In this document: positions 1 to 7,489 of the stretch, one piece after another | How the letters are laid out: each line of letters opens with the position of its first letter | Numbering within the stretch: position 1 is the first letter of the stretch | NCBI GenBank assembly: GCA_001820655.1 | Contig: MHQM01000039.1 | Span: 1-29,706, forward strand | Length of the DNA stretch: 29,706 nucleotides | Reading direction: 5' to 3' | From: Candidatus Sungbacteria bacterium RIFCSPHIGHO2_02_FULL_52_23 | Lineage (GTDB): Bacteria > Patescibacteriota > Minisyncoccia > Sungbacterales > HO2-52-23 | Notes under the pieces: model-generated | Seen by the model: only the letters and a program-made list of their open reading frames with translations | Database searches by the model: none | What the model was told of the DNA's origin: nothing | Program-made: the position numbers and the translations under genes

Positions 1-88
1 CCGTAAAGTCGGCAAGCGCAATTTGCCGTATAACTGCCAAGAAAACCAAGGCGCCTACGAGGAAAAAAATGATGCGCCAATACCGCAT
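1..88 (-). CDS. N-terminus of a membrane protein (partial, possible flippase-like)
   Basis: The gene runs off the left edge, so only its first 29 codons are visible. It begins with ATG at 86-88, seven bases after the stop of the preceding methyltransferase, the tight spacing seen across the locus. The peptide starts MRYWRIIFFLVGALVFLAV and continues to the edge as a charged start followed by one hydrophobic segment, then RQIALADFT. That pattern resembles the first helix of lysylphosphatidylglycerol-synthase-type (UPF0104) flippase-like proteins, often found in glycan loci. This is a resemblance only; any polytopic membrane protein could start this way. A GGAG lies about 12 bases upstream of the start, rather far for a ribosome binding site. 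Confidence 0.5.
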   Translation of the reverse strand, partial: MRYWRIIFFLVGALVFLAVIRQIALADFT

Positions 89-95
89 AAAGAGT

Positions 96-1028
96 TTACA
101 CTCCGGAGATTACGCTTCGCTTACGCAGGAAGAAAGTAAAACGCGAGCTTGCGCCGAGTGCCGACGCCGCAAGAGAGAGAGGAAAACATACCGCCGCAAG
201 CAGAGGATTTTTGTATGTCAAAAATCCCGCAAGACGTACCTTGCCACGTTCCCGCGCGATACGGGACATGCCCCCGATCCAGTCATTGGGCACAGTGCCA
301 TAGCGCATGTGCTCCGTAGAAAATCCTGTCTTTGCGGCATACGCACGCAGGGTCATTTCGGAAAAAATATGCAGATGCCGCGGCACGTCAAATCCGTGCC
401 AGAATCTGCCGAACGCCCTACGATCCCACGATTCATAGTTCGGCACACTGATGACGGCAATCCCGCCCTCACGTAGCATGCCGTGGATTTTGGTGAGTGC
501 TGCAAGAGGCGACGGCAAATGTTCAAGTACGTAGGAGAGCACAACGCAGTCAAACCGCTCATTGGACGCAAACTCCGCACTCTCAAAGGTATCGGCGCGT
601 ACGTCTGCTCCCTCGGCGCGCGCAGCTTCGGCGGACACAGGATCCATCTCAAGCCCCGCAGTGCGCCATCCGCGCGATTTTAAAAACTCCAGAAACTCTC
701 CGCGGGCGCATCCAATCTCAAATACCGAGCCAACGCCTCCGGCAGAGCGTCGCAGGATCGCTTCCGTGCGCGCCCACTGGCGCCGTTTGAGCATGCGGAT
801 GAGACGGTTGCTTTTCTGATATGGGACATACTCATGCGGGTAGTGATCGGCGAGTGAGGCCGCATCGGGCCGCGGATCAAGCCGTACCAGGCCGCAGTGC
901 GCGCACTGCACCATGGCAAATACTCCGTCGCCCTTGAGCGCGGTATCATGAAGATCGCCATACAACGTGCGCGCGGAAGTCGTACCACAAAGATCACACG
1001 CCAAGATTGATACTGTAGCATCCGTCAT
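96..1028 (-). CDS. Zinc-ribbon class I SAM-dependent methyltransferase
   Basis: A 310-residue cytosolic methyltransferase, probably acting on a sugar or glycan. An N-terminal four-cysteine zinc ribbon is visible (CDLC at 11-14 and CAHCGLV at 42-48), followed by a Rossmann methyltransferase domain with SAM-binding motif I FEIGCARGEF near 103-112 and post-motif LEHLPSP, as in Methyltransf_23 proteins. A histidine-rich stretch in the middle (FWHGFDVPRHLHIFS) is typical of that group. The start is fixed by an ATGA overlap with the stop of the upstream aminotransferase. It sits in an aminosugar context, so N- or O-methylation of the sugar is plausible, but the substrate cannot be read from sequence. 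Confidence 0.88.
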   Translation of the reverse strand: MTDATVSILACDLCGTTSARTLYGDLHDTALKGDGVFAMVQCAHCGLVRLDPRPDAASLADHYPHEYVPYQKSNRLIRMLKRRQWARTEAILRRSAGGVGSVFEIGCARGEFLEFLKSRGWRTAGLEMDPVSAEAARAEGADVRADTFESAEFASNERFDCVVLSYVLEHLPSPLAALTKIHGMLREGGIAVISVPNYESWDRRAFGRFWHGFDVPRHLHIFSEMTLRAYAAKTGFSTEHMRYGTVPNDWIGGMSRIARERGKVRLAGFLTYKNPLLAAVCFPLSLAASALGASSRFTFFLRKRSVISGV

Positions 1029-2173
1029 ATTACAATTTGTGGCAAGCTAAGCTTACCGCACAAGAAAATATTCTCCAGAGCCGCTACGATGCGCCGCTGA
1101 TCTTGAACCGTAATGTCCGCATACATCGGGAGAGCAAAGATGCCGGACACAATCTCGTCCGTTATGGGACACGGATCGTGCCTGCCGCGGAAAAATGGTT
1201 GCCGATATACAGGCAGAGGATAGTATACGCCCGTCGGAATCCCCTGCTCTAAAAGTTCGCTCCGGATCCGGTCTCTTGATTTTTCAGGAGAATACACAGG
1301 GTACAAGTGATATACATGATCCGCACGCGGATCGCGCGCAGCAGGCGCGACGGGTATCCGCGCCTCGCGGATCATGCGGTCATATCGCGCGCCGGCACGG
1401 CTGCGTTTTTTCGTAGCTCCATGGAGAAACTTAAGCTTGAGACGCAAGGCGATCGCTTGCATAGCATCAAGCCGCATATTGAATGCGTACTCCACGTGAT
1501 TATCTTTGCCGTCCTGGCCGAGATTGCGCAGAATTTTCAACGTGCGGTAGAGTGCCAGATCGTTTGTCGTAACAGCTCCCGCATCCCCGAATGCCCCGAG
1601 ATTTTTGGTCGGATAAAAACTGAATGCGCCGATGTCGCCCCATGCGCCCGTCATTTTGCCTTTAAACGCCCCCAGATGCGACTGCGCGCAATCCTCTATG
1701 ACGCGAAGCTTGTGGCGTTTTGCAAGAGCCATGAGTGCTGCCATATCATTGGGCTGACCAAAAAGATGTACCGGCATAATTGCCTTGGTTTTTTTGGTGA
1801 TTAACTTCTCTGCCGCATGCACATCCATCTGCCATGTATCGCGCTTGATATCGGCAAATCGCGGTACAGCGCCCGCACGCATGATGGCTGTTACCGAAGC
1901 ATTGTATGCGTTGCCCTGCGTGATTACTTCATCACCATCCCCTACGCCAAGCGCGCGAAGTCCAAGGTACAATGCATCGGACCCGTTGGAGACGCCGACG
2001 GCATAGCGCGTCCCCACGACACGCGCCCACGCTTTTTCAAAGTCTTCCACCTCGCGCGTCAGGACGAAATTCCCGCGGAGAAGCAGTTTATCCACTTCCG
2101 CAAGATATGCTTTGCGGATTTGCGCCGTAGGTGCTGCAAGATCAACAAATTTTACATTTGTGCCCTCTTTCAT
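1025..2173 (-). CDS. fdtB: DegT/DnrJ/EryC1/StrS sugar aminotransferase (FdtB-like)
   Basis: A 382-residue PLP-dependent aminotransferase of the DegT/EryC1 family, normal family length. The PLP lysine is Lys190 in FSFYPTKNLGAFGD; the cofactor-binding region EDCAQSHLG (about 160-168) and VSNGSDALYLGL are present. The opening FVDLAAPTAQI and the GNAYNAS stretch resemble the FdtB/QdtB/DesV group, which aminates C3 of dTDP-3-keto-6-deoxyhexoses. That assignment fits the FdtA-like ketoisomerase at 7490-7918 and RmlAB at 18-20 kb. A C4 aminotransferase (perosamine type, fed by Gmd) is the main alternative. The gene is joined by ATGA overlaps to its neighbours on both sides, suggesting translational coupling. 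Confidence 0.88.
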   Translation of the reverse strand: MKEGTNVKFVDLAAPTAQIRKAYLAEVDKLLLRGNFVLTREVEDFEKAWARVVGTRYAVGVSNGSDALYLGLRALGVGDGDEVITQGNAYNASVTAIMRAGAVPRFADIKRDTWQMDVHAAEKLITKKTKAIMPVHLFGQPNDMAALMALAKRHKLRVIEDCAQSHLGAFKGKMTGAWGDIGAFSFYPTKNLGAFGDAGAVTTNDLALYRTLKILRNLGQDGKDNHVEYAFNMRLDAMQAIALRLKLKFLHGATKKRSRAGARYDRMIREARIPVAPAARDPRADHVYHLYPVYSPEKSRDRIRSELLEQGIPTGVYYPLPVYRQPFFRGRHDPCPITDEIVSGIFALPMYADITVQDQRRIVAALENIFLCGKLSLPQIVI

Positions 2174-2949
2174 GGCTTTTCAAACACTGCGAATAACTGC
2201 CTCCCCTTGCCGCTCCATGTAAACAAATCATCAAAAAAGAAGAGTCTGTATGCGATGGTCGCAAGAGTCCGCTCCCAAAAGCCTTTTTTACTCTTTTGAT
2301 CCATTCCCACGGGATGCCGCTCAAGCATTTTATAATACCAATGGTAAAGAGGCCACCCCCAGGAAAATTGATATACAAGCCGAAGTTCTGCGGTACTGGC
2401 CAGATCCTCAATATCCCGCACGCTGTAGCGCCGCCATACACGGAGATCATCAAGTTTGTTCCAGTATGCGGGATCGTGCTGTACGGAGATGACTAGATGG
2501 CCACGCGGAGCAAGCATGGCCGCCATATTGCGCATTGCGGCCTTATCGTCTTCTATGATGTCCACGGTCGCAAGGGAGATGATCGTATCAAACATCTCCG
2601 GCAGTCTTTGCTTCTGGACATCCAGCTCGTAAAACGAAAAGGACGGATATGACGCGCGCGCAAGATCAAGCGCCGCAGACGCCACATCCACGCCCGCAAT
2701 TTTTGCATAATGCCGTTTCGCCGCGGCAAGCCCGAGCAGGAGACCTGACCCGCATCCGACATCAAGCAAAGAACCGTTTTCTTTTGAATACTTTTTCAGC
2801 ATCCACAGTGCGAGACGTATACGCGTCCGCGTGCTCGGACCACCAGCAAGAAAATTGCCTGCATCGCGCTTCCAGATGACATCCCAGTCAACATCGGAAG
2901 GTAAAGCGCGCGATGACATGTCTCCGATTTTTTCTTTCGTATCCGTCAT
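2170..2949 (-). CDS. Class I SAM-dependent methyltransferase
   Basis: A 259-residue methyltransferase with motif I LLDVGCGSGLLLG (about 61-73), acidic motif II GVDVASAALD, and post-motif ISLATVDIIEDDKAAM. The substrate-binding C-terminal part is rich in Trp and Tyr (FSWGWPLYHWYY). The chosen start is the ATG at 2949 because it overlaps the upstream stop as ATGA; an in-frame ATG 15 bases further upstream is possible but has no support. It directly precedes the aminotransferase in the operon, so methylation of an aminosugar (DesVI-like role) is one possibility. That role is inferred from position only. Confidence 0.85.
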   Translation of the reverse strand: MTDTKEKIGDMSSRALPSDVDWDVIWKRDAGNFLAGGPSTRTRIRLALWMLKKYSKENGSLLDVGCGSGLLLGLAAAKRHYAKIAGVDVASAALDLARASYPSFSFYELDVQKQRLPEMFDTIISLATVDIIEDDKAAMRNMAAMLAPRGHLVISVQHDPAYWNKLDDLRVWRRYSVRDIEDLASTAELRLVYQFSWGWPLYHWYYKMLERHPVGMDQKSKKGFWERTLATIAYRLFFFDDLFTWSGKGRQLFAVFEKP

Positions 2950-4049
2950 AAATTGGGGATGCACAACCTAATCACTCCGACAAGATGCTGCGCCTGCTTG
3001 AGCAAAGAAAATTGATCCCTAGCCATGCGCCTGCCCGCCTCCCCCATCTTCGTACGGAGCGATGCGTCGCCGATGAGCAGGCCGAGCTTTTGTATCCAGT
3101 CTTCATCCGTGGCCGCGAGAAATCCGTTGCCGCCGTCCCGAATCACGGTCCGGTTGAGGCCGACATCGGCCGCGACGACCGGAAGCCCCACTGCCATATA
3201 CTGTATCATCTTATAGCCAAGGCGTCCGCGGTTGAAAGGCATATCGTCAAGCGGCATGATTCCGATATCAAACGATTGCAGATCCGCAAGCTCTTCTTCC
3301 TGTGTCCAGTTTTTAGAGGTGAAATGAAATCCGGCCATCGTAAAATCGGGTGCTGTGCCGACTGCTTTGACCGTCATCTGCGGGTAACGCCCGCCAAGTG
3401 CCACAAACATCGGCTCAAGATTTTTTAAAAGATAGCTCGTGCCGGGACTGCCGATCCATCCGATTATGACCGAGGGATCTCTCGCGCGATTTTTATCTCC
3501 GGGCGTAAAGCGGTCCGTATCAATGGGTGCTGTCAGAAGCGAGACATTGCGGTTGTGTTTGCGCGCCTCGCGCGCCAGATACTCGTTCTCCGCAATCACA
3601 TGTGCGGCGTGGCGCATCATCGTGCGGCATCCGCGCGCCTGATAGCGCAGCGCCATGTTATGTATGCTCCCACGGTGCCAAAACGGATTGATCTCAAAAA
3701 TAGTATCTTCTATTTCATAGATGATGCGTGGATTCAGATGTCGCATGATCCAGTACCATGAAGGCGGAAACACTTCGCGCTGGATCAGCACCGCATCATA
3801 CCGCGCCACGGCGCACACCCAGTATGCCTTTTTAATAAATCCCGCAAGCATGCCTGCAAGAAAATTGGCCGTTTTCCGGCCACGCGAGACGCGCACGATG
3901 CCGTTTTGCATGCGGTAGAACCGATCGCTGTAGACGGTACCGTGCCGATATTCAATCCCCGCTTTTTTCAAAAACGGAAAAAACTGAATAACTTGGATTC
4001 GGCTTGATCCGCCGAGTGCCGAAAACTGCGTGATGACGAGAAGACGCAT
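2946..4049 (-). CDS. GT-B glycosyltransferase, family 4-like
   Basis: A 367-residue cytosolic glycosyltransferase. The N-terminus MRLLVITQFSALGGSSRIQ fits an acceptor-binding GT-B domain, and the C-terminal nucleotide-sugar domain carries IIGWIGSPGTSYLL followed by GRLGYKMIQYMAVGLPVVAADVG, the form of the donor-site motif seen in many GT4/GT1 enzymes of surface-glycan loci. The start is uncertain: ATG at 4049 lies one base after the upstream stop and gives the usual family N-terminus, while ATG at 4058 would add three residues and overlap the upstream gene by 8 bases. Donor and acceptor are not readable from sequence. Confidence 0.85.
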   Translation of the reverse strand: MRLLVITQFSALGGSSRIQVIQFFPFLKKAGIEYRHGTVYSDRFYRMQNGIVRVSRGRKTANFLAGMLAGFIKKAYWVCAVARYDAVLIQREVFPPSWYWIMRHLNPRIIYEIEDTIFEINPFWHRGSIHNMALRYQARGCRTMMRHAAHVIAENEYLAREARKHNRNVSLLTAPIDTDRFTPGDKNRARDPSVIIGWIGSPGTSYLLKNLEPMFVALGGRYPQMTVKAVGTAPDFTMAGFHFTSKNWTQEEELADLQSFDIGIMPLDDMPFNRGRLGYKMIQYMAVGLPVVAADVGLNRTVIRDGGNGFLAATDEDWIQKLGLLIGDASLRTKMGEAGRRMARDQFSLLKQAQHLVGVIRLCIPNL

Positions 4050-4050
4050 G

Positions 4051-4773
4051 TTATGCATGATGAATCAACAGTGACGCGAGATCGTGAATGCCAAGTTCTG
4101 CCTGCATACGGACGAGGTCCATGCTCGTATCGGCAGGCACCCAATCGGGACGCGGAATCGTCTCTATGTCGGGCCGCGTTCTTTTTGCATACGCTTCAAG
4201 CGATGTCCGCGGGCCGCCGAGGTTCATCACGCCCGTTGCGGTACTCTTGGCCGCCGCAAGCACCAGCGGCGCCATTTCATCAACGTAGAGTTTGGAATTG
4301 TATTGATCCGCGTATACTTTCTCCCACGGAAACGGAGTGGGGCCGAAACTCAAACGCAAAATCAGAGAGTCATCCAGCATCCGTACCGCGCACTCGCCCC
4401 CGAGCTTGGACCAGCCAAATTTATACAGGCTCGTGACCGGCTCGTCTTCGCGATGCGGACCGGCACCCGCATACACATAGTCCGTGGAGGCATAGATCAG
4501 CCGCGCCCTGTATGCAAAACACGCCCGCGCCACATTGGCCGTGCCGATGATATTGACGGCAAGACCGACATCCGGATTTTTTTCATGCTCCGGCGGCTTT
4601 GTCGCGGCCGCAAGATGCAGGACAATATCGGGAGCGTACTTTTGCAACGCACGGGCGATTGACCCGGGATCGGTAATATCAAGCTCCGTATGAGCAGGAG
4701 CTACGATCTCCGGGTTGAGCTTTACGATCTCTTTACCCAAAAGGCCCGATCCTCCGGTCATCAATATCTTCAT
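4051..4773 (-). CDS. RmlD-like SDR sugar-nucleotide reductase with altered active site
   Basis: A 240-residue extended SDR protein related to dTDP-4-dehydrorhamnose reductase, somewhat shorter than the usual 280-300. It has the nucleotide-binding motif TGGSGLLG (6-13), HLAAATKP and the serine/threonine motif ASTDYVY (95-101). The catalytic YxxxK element reads YKFGWSK: Lys123 is in place, but the position four residues before it is Phe119, and the nearest tyrosine, Tyr117, is two residues too early. By family knowledge the tyrosine is the proton donor, so the protein may be a poor reductase, use another residue, or serve as a binding subunit. If active it could reduce the product of Gmd or RmlB. 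Confidence 0.82.
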   Translation of the reverse strand: MKILMTGGSGLLGKEIVKLNPEIVAPAHTELDITDPGSIARALQKYAPDIVLHLAAATKPPEHEKNPDVGLAVNIIGTANVARACFAYRARLIYASTDYVYAGAGPHREDEPVTSLYKFGWSKLGGECAVRMLDDSLILRLSFGPTPFPWEKVYADQYNSKLYVDEMAPLVLAAAKSTATGVMNLGGPRTSLEAYAKRTRPDIETIPRPDWVPADTSMDLVRMQAELGIHDLASLLIHHA

Positions 4774-4782
4774 ACCGCAGGT

Positions 4783-5958
4783 TTATATTATACGCGGCGT
4801 GGGAACATGCGTGACCCACCGCCCGCCTCCCTGCCTAAACCACGCCTGACTCTCATCAATCTCTTTCAAATGATTCCACGCAAATAGCACCGCAATGTCG
4901 GGCGCGCGTTTACTAAACTCCTCCTGCGGCACGATCGGGATATGCACTCCCGGATAAAATTTTCTCTGCTTGATCGGAGTATTGTCCGTGATGTATGGCA
5001 CGAGATCGGGGCCGATTTCGCAGTAATTGCAGACGATCACGCCTTTGCTGGATGCGCCGAATCCCCCGATTTTCTTGCCTTCTTTCTGAAGCTTCAACAG
5101 AAGATCACGCAATTCTGTTTTTGATTTCTTGATATTCGTATCAAGCAGGGCAAGCTTGCCTTCCAAGTCCCCTTCGCGCGAAAGCCACTCGGCGACGGCG
5201 GGCTTGGCAGGATACTTATCTTTATGTCCCACATACATCCGAAGCTCTCCCCCATGGACATCTATATGCTCGCAGTCAAATACATGCAGACCCATCGGCG
5301 CGAATACATTATTGATAAAAGAAATCGTAAAATACCACACGTGCTCGTCGTACACCTGGTCATACGATGTCTTCTCCACGATATCCAAAAAGTACGGGTC
5401 TTCAAAAACAAAAACTCCATCGCGGCCGATCAGCCGCGCGACCAGACGCGCGTACTCGGGAAAATCCTCAATGTGACAGGAAACATTGGCGCCATACACA
5501 AGCGACACCGGCCCCGCGCTCAAAATCTCGTCGGCGGTTTTGTCATCCATAAAGCGCTCTATCACCCAGTGGCCGCGGCCGCGGGAGACAGTAGCGACAT
5601 TGGCAGACGGCTCCACCCCCACGGCGCGCACGCCAAGCTCCTTCCATACCTCCAACATGATGCCGTCGTTTGACCCCATCTCCACCACGATGCCTCCCTT
5701 GGCATACGGCAAAAGCTTCTCTGCAGTCGCGCGGAAATGCCTCTGCATGCCTTTGGAGGTGGACGAAAAAAACGCGTACTGCCCATGGAACATCTTCTCG
5801 GGCGGCACGCGATTGACAAGCCCGATGGCGCTTGTTGCAGGATCAAATCCCACGACCATCTGATAAAAATACTCCGTCGCGAATTCATCAGGAGTCAGAA
5901 ATGCGTTTGCAATCGGCATCCTGCCGAAATCAATAACAGGATTGAGCTTAATTTCCAT
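4783..5958 (-). CDS. Sugar C-methyltransferase (TylC3/NovU/TcaB9 type) lacking zinc cysteines
   Basis: A 391-residue protein with the layout of C-methyltransferases acting on keto-deoxysugar nucleotides: N-terminal domain, SAM domain (EMGSNDGIML near 93-102, GVEPSANVA), then a C-terminal Rossmann-like domain (IGGFGASSKGVIVCNY). Tyr61, His162, Tyr203, Glu205 and His206 (in YDEHVWYF) line up with residues I recall as important in TcaB9 (Tyr76, His181, Tyr222, Glu224, His225). The cysteine pairs that bind zinc in this family are absent from the N-terminal domain. The start is placed at ATG 5958, where the family-like FGRMPIANAF begins and a promoter ends six bases upstream. A GTG at 6021 would add 21 residues but lies inside a hairpin. 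Confidence 0.85.
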   Translation of the reverse strand: MEIKLNPVIDFGRMPIANAFLTPDEFATEYFYQMVVGFDPATSAIGLVNRVPPEKMFHGQYAFFSSTSKGMQRHFRATAEKLLPYAKGGIVVEMGSNDGIMLEVWKELGVRAVGVEPSANVATVSRGRGHWVIERFMDDKTADEILSAGPVSLVYGANVSCHIEDFPEYARLVARLIGRDGVFVFEDPYFLDIVEKTSYDQVYDEHVWYFTISFINNVFAPMGLHVFDCEHIDVHGGELRMYVGHKDKYPAKPAVAEWLSREGDLEGKLALLDTNIKKSKTELRDLLLKLQKEGKKIGGFGASSKGVIVCNYCEIGPDLVPYITDNTPIKQRKFYPGVHIPIVPQEEFSKRAPDIAVLFAWNHLKEIDESQAWFRQGGGRWVTHVPTPRII

Positions 5959-5964
5959 AGCAAA

Positions 5965-5993
5965 ACTATACTGCTTTTCATGCGAATTCGCAA
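5965..5993 (-). promoter_or_regulatory. Promoter for the C-methyltransferase operon, leaderless type
   Basis: Read on the minus strand, TTGCGA (5988-5993), a 17-base spacer and TATAGT (5965-5970) are followed after six bases by the ATG at 5956-5958. This spacing would place the transcript start at or next to the start codon, giving a leaderless mRNA, and no ribosome binding site is present. The same TTGCG -35 core occurs in both promoters of the divergent region near 22.9 kb. Confidence 0.6.
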
Positions 5994-6017
5994 CCCATGC
6001 CTCGTCTAAAATTTGAG

Positions 6018-6044
6018 ACACCTCCGCGCATTGCGCGGAGGTGT
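6018..6044 (-). terminator. Terminator-like hairpin after the solitary unknown gene
   Basis: A perfect 12-bp stem (6018-6029 with 6033-6044) and 3-base loop begins four bases after the stop of the 6049-6456 gene. Downstream on the minus strand comes CTCAAATTTTAG, a weak T-run, so the intrinsic-terminator assignment is moderate. On the plus strand a run of eight T lies nine bases away, inside the gene's 3' end. The hairpin separates this gene from the next promoter at 5965-5993. Confidence 0.55.
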
Positions 6045-6048
6045 AAAC

Positions 6049-6456
6049 TTACATTTTTTTTAGACGCTGTACCTCGCCGCTGGGATAGTAGATCCCTACG
6101 GTCTGGCCGTCAAAATCGCCATGATGATGAATAAGACGAATCGTCTTTTTGGTCAAAACTGCGAGACGACTCCACCCCTCATCATGAGAAATCGCACAAG
6201 CACCCAAATCGGTATATTCATCCCCCTCCCAGTCCTGTAAACGCTGGCCAAGAAAGATAGCTTGCAAATCTTCTATCGGCAACTTCATCGCCCGAAACAC
6301 ATCGGCCGCAAGCTCGCCGTATGCCTCCGGATCCCCCGCCTCAACGTGAATGTAATTAAGGCCGGGAAAAGAGGAGCGTCTCCCCCAGTAATACCAGACA
6401 TTGCTTTGAAGCACTGTCTGAATTCTATTGAGTAGCACTACTATCGGAGTATCCAT
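6049..6456 (-). CDS. Unknown protein, solitary gene inside the glycan locus
   Basis: I do not recognise this 135-residue protein. It is predicted soluble: no signal peptide or membrane helix is visible. It is rich in aromatic residues at both ends (VWYYWGRRSSFPGLNY near 20-35; IHHHGDFDGQTVGIYYP near the C-terminus) and acidic in the middle (DWEGDEYTDLG). A HHHGDFDG stretch could bind a metal, but that is a guess. Unlike its neighbours it has a strong ribosome binding site (AGGAGGT six bases before ATG 6456), its own upstream promoter candidate and a hairpin after its stop. It is separated from the flanking operons on both sides, so it looks like an independent insertion whose function need not concern glycans. 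Confidence 0.75.
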   Translation of the reverse strand: MDTPIVVLLNRIQTVLQSNVWYYWGRRSSFPGLNYIHVEAGDPEAYGELAADVFRAMKLPIEDLQAIFLGQRLQDWEGDEYTDLGACAISHDEGWSRLAVLTKKTIRLIHHHGDFDGQTVGIYYPSGEVQRLKKM

Positions 6457-6462
6457 CTTCAG

Positions 6463-6469
6463 ACCTCCT
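6463..6469 (-). promoter_or_regulatory. Strong Shine-Dalgarno site
   Basis: AGGAGGT on the minus strand, six bases before the ATG at 6454-6456. It is a near-perfect anti-16S match and the clearest ribosome binding site in the window; most other genes here start by stop-start overlap or without a visible site. It fixes the start of the solitary gene. Confidence 0.8.
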
Positions 6470-6506
6470 AGGAAACTATTAAGAACGTATCCCCCGAAAC
6501 GGTTTC

Positions 6507-6534
6507 AAAGTAGCACACTTGCGGTGAAAAACAA
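6507..6534 (-). promoter_or_regulatory. Candidate promoter of the solitary gene
   Basis: On the minus strand, TTGTTT (6529-6534), a 16-base spacer ending in TGC, and TACTTT (6507-6512) form a -35 and extended -10 pair. They lie about 50 bases before the ATG at 6456, leaving room for a leader that carries the strong AGGAGGT site. The match to consensus is only fair. Confidence 0.4.
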
Positions 6535-6549
6535 GAGCTGACACTATGA

Positions 6550-7488
6550 TCAATGCATGATCTCCTTCAATTTTGCAACCGTATCGCCGATCCCTTTGTG
6601 CAGATCGCCATGCGGGATAAATCCTTTGGCACGTATCTTAGCGTCGTCCACATCATACGAAAGCTGGTTCATAATCGGCGAGTCCACATACGAGACTTGC
6701 AGACTCGGAATAAATGCTTTGATAGCGCCTACGATTTCCTCCACCGTATGATTTTCAGTCACGATGTTATAAATCTCGCCGTCAAAGAGATCGCGCTCCA
6801 AAATGAAATTGATTGCGCTGACACAATCGCCCAAATCAAGATACGGCCGCTTCTGCCGCCATGCGGTCTTCCAGACCGTAAGCGGAGTGCCGTTGATTGC
6901 CTGCCACGTAAATTTATTGACCGCCGTATGAAAACGCATGCCGTGCGACCACCCGAAGATCGTACCGAGACGACACACGACAAACCTCAATCCGTTTGCT
7001 TTTTGTCCTGCAAGATATTGCTCTGCCGCAAGCTTGGATTCAGCATACGGACTTTGCGGTTTTAATTCCGTACACGTCTCATCCACGCGCTCTGCCTGGC
7101 TCCCGTAGACACTCGTCGTAGAAGGGAAAAACAAAGGTATGTCCGCGGCACGGCACGCTTCGGCCACGCGCTTGAGCCCATCAAGATTCACATCCATCAC
7201 CTCGGTGGCACGTCCCGCGCTGTTGGCTGCATCGGTGAGTGCAGCCAGATGCACAACCGCGCCTATCTGATATTCAGACAAAATCGTCCCGAAATCCGAT
7301 GTGCGAATATCCGCTTCCAAAAACCGATACCCTAGATCACCCGGCAGATCAAAAAGAGACACATAGCGCTGGCTTTCCATATTATCCAGCAGAATGATAC
7401 GCCCAGCCGCCGTGCGCGAAATATCACGGATCAGCCGCGACCCGATATGCCCCAAAGCACCCGTAACAAGAATTGTTTTCTTATTCAT
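6550..7488 (-). CDS. NAD-dependent epimerase/dehydratase (extended SDR)
   Basis: A 312-residue extended SDR enzyme acting on a nucleotide sugar. The NAD-binding motif is ILVTGALGHIGS (6-17), with HLAALTD near 80-86, PSTTSVYG near 122-129 and an intact catalytic Tyr148/Lys152 in SPYAESK. RLGTIFG and RPYLDLGDCVSAI are typical of GalE/RfbB-like and GDP-rhamnose-type reductases. It could be a C4 epimerase or the 4-keto reductase completing the Gmd or RmlB branch; sequence alone does not decide. It begins one base after the stop of the FdtA-like gene, so it belongs to the 10942-6550 unit and is its last gene. Confidence 0.85.
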   Translation of the reverse strand: MNKKTILVTGALGHIGSRLIRDISRTAAGRIILLDNMESQRYVSLFDLPGDLGYRFLEADIRTSDFGTILSEYQIGAVVHLAALTDAANSAGRATEVMDVNLDGLKRVAEACRAADIPLFFPSTTSVYGSQAERVDETCTELKPQSPYAESKLAAEQYLAGQKANGLRFVVCRLGTIFGWSHGMRFHTAVNKFTWQAINGTPLTVWKTAWRQKRPYLDLGDCVSAINFILERDLFDGEIYNIVTENHTVEEIVGAIKAFIPSLQVSYVDSPIMNQLSYDVDDAKIRAKGFIPHGDLHKGIGDTVAKLKEIMH

Positions 7489-7489
7489 A

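Noticed and set aside
5959..6021. GTG-initiated N-terminal extension of the C-methyltransferase
   Set aside because: It runs through a promoter and a 12-bp hairpin, adds residues not typical of the family, and has no ribosome binding site.
6045..6061. T-run after the 6018-6044 hairpin as a plus-strand terminator
   Set aside because: There is no plus-strand gene upstream, the run is nine bases away, and it codes for the end of the minus-strand gene.
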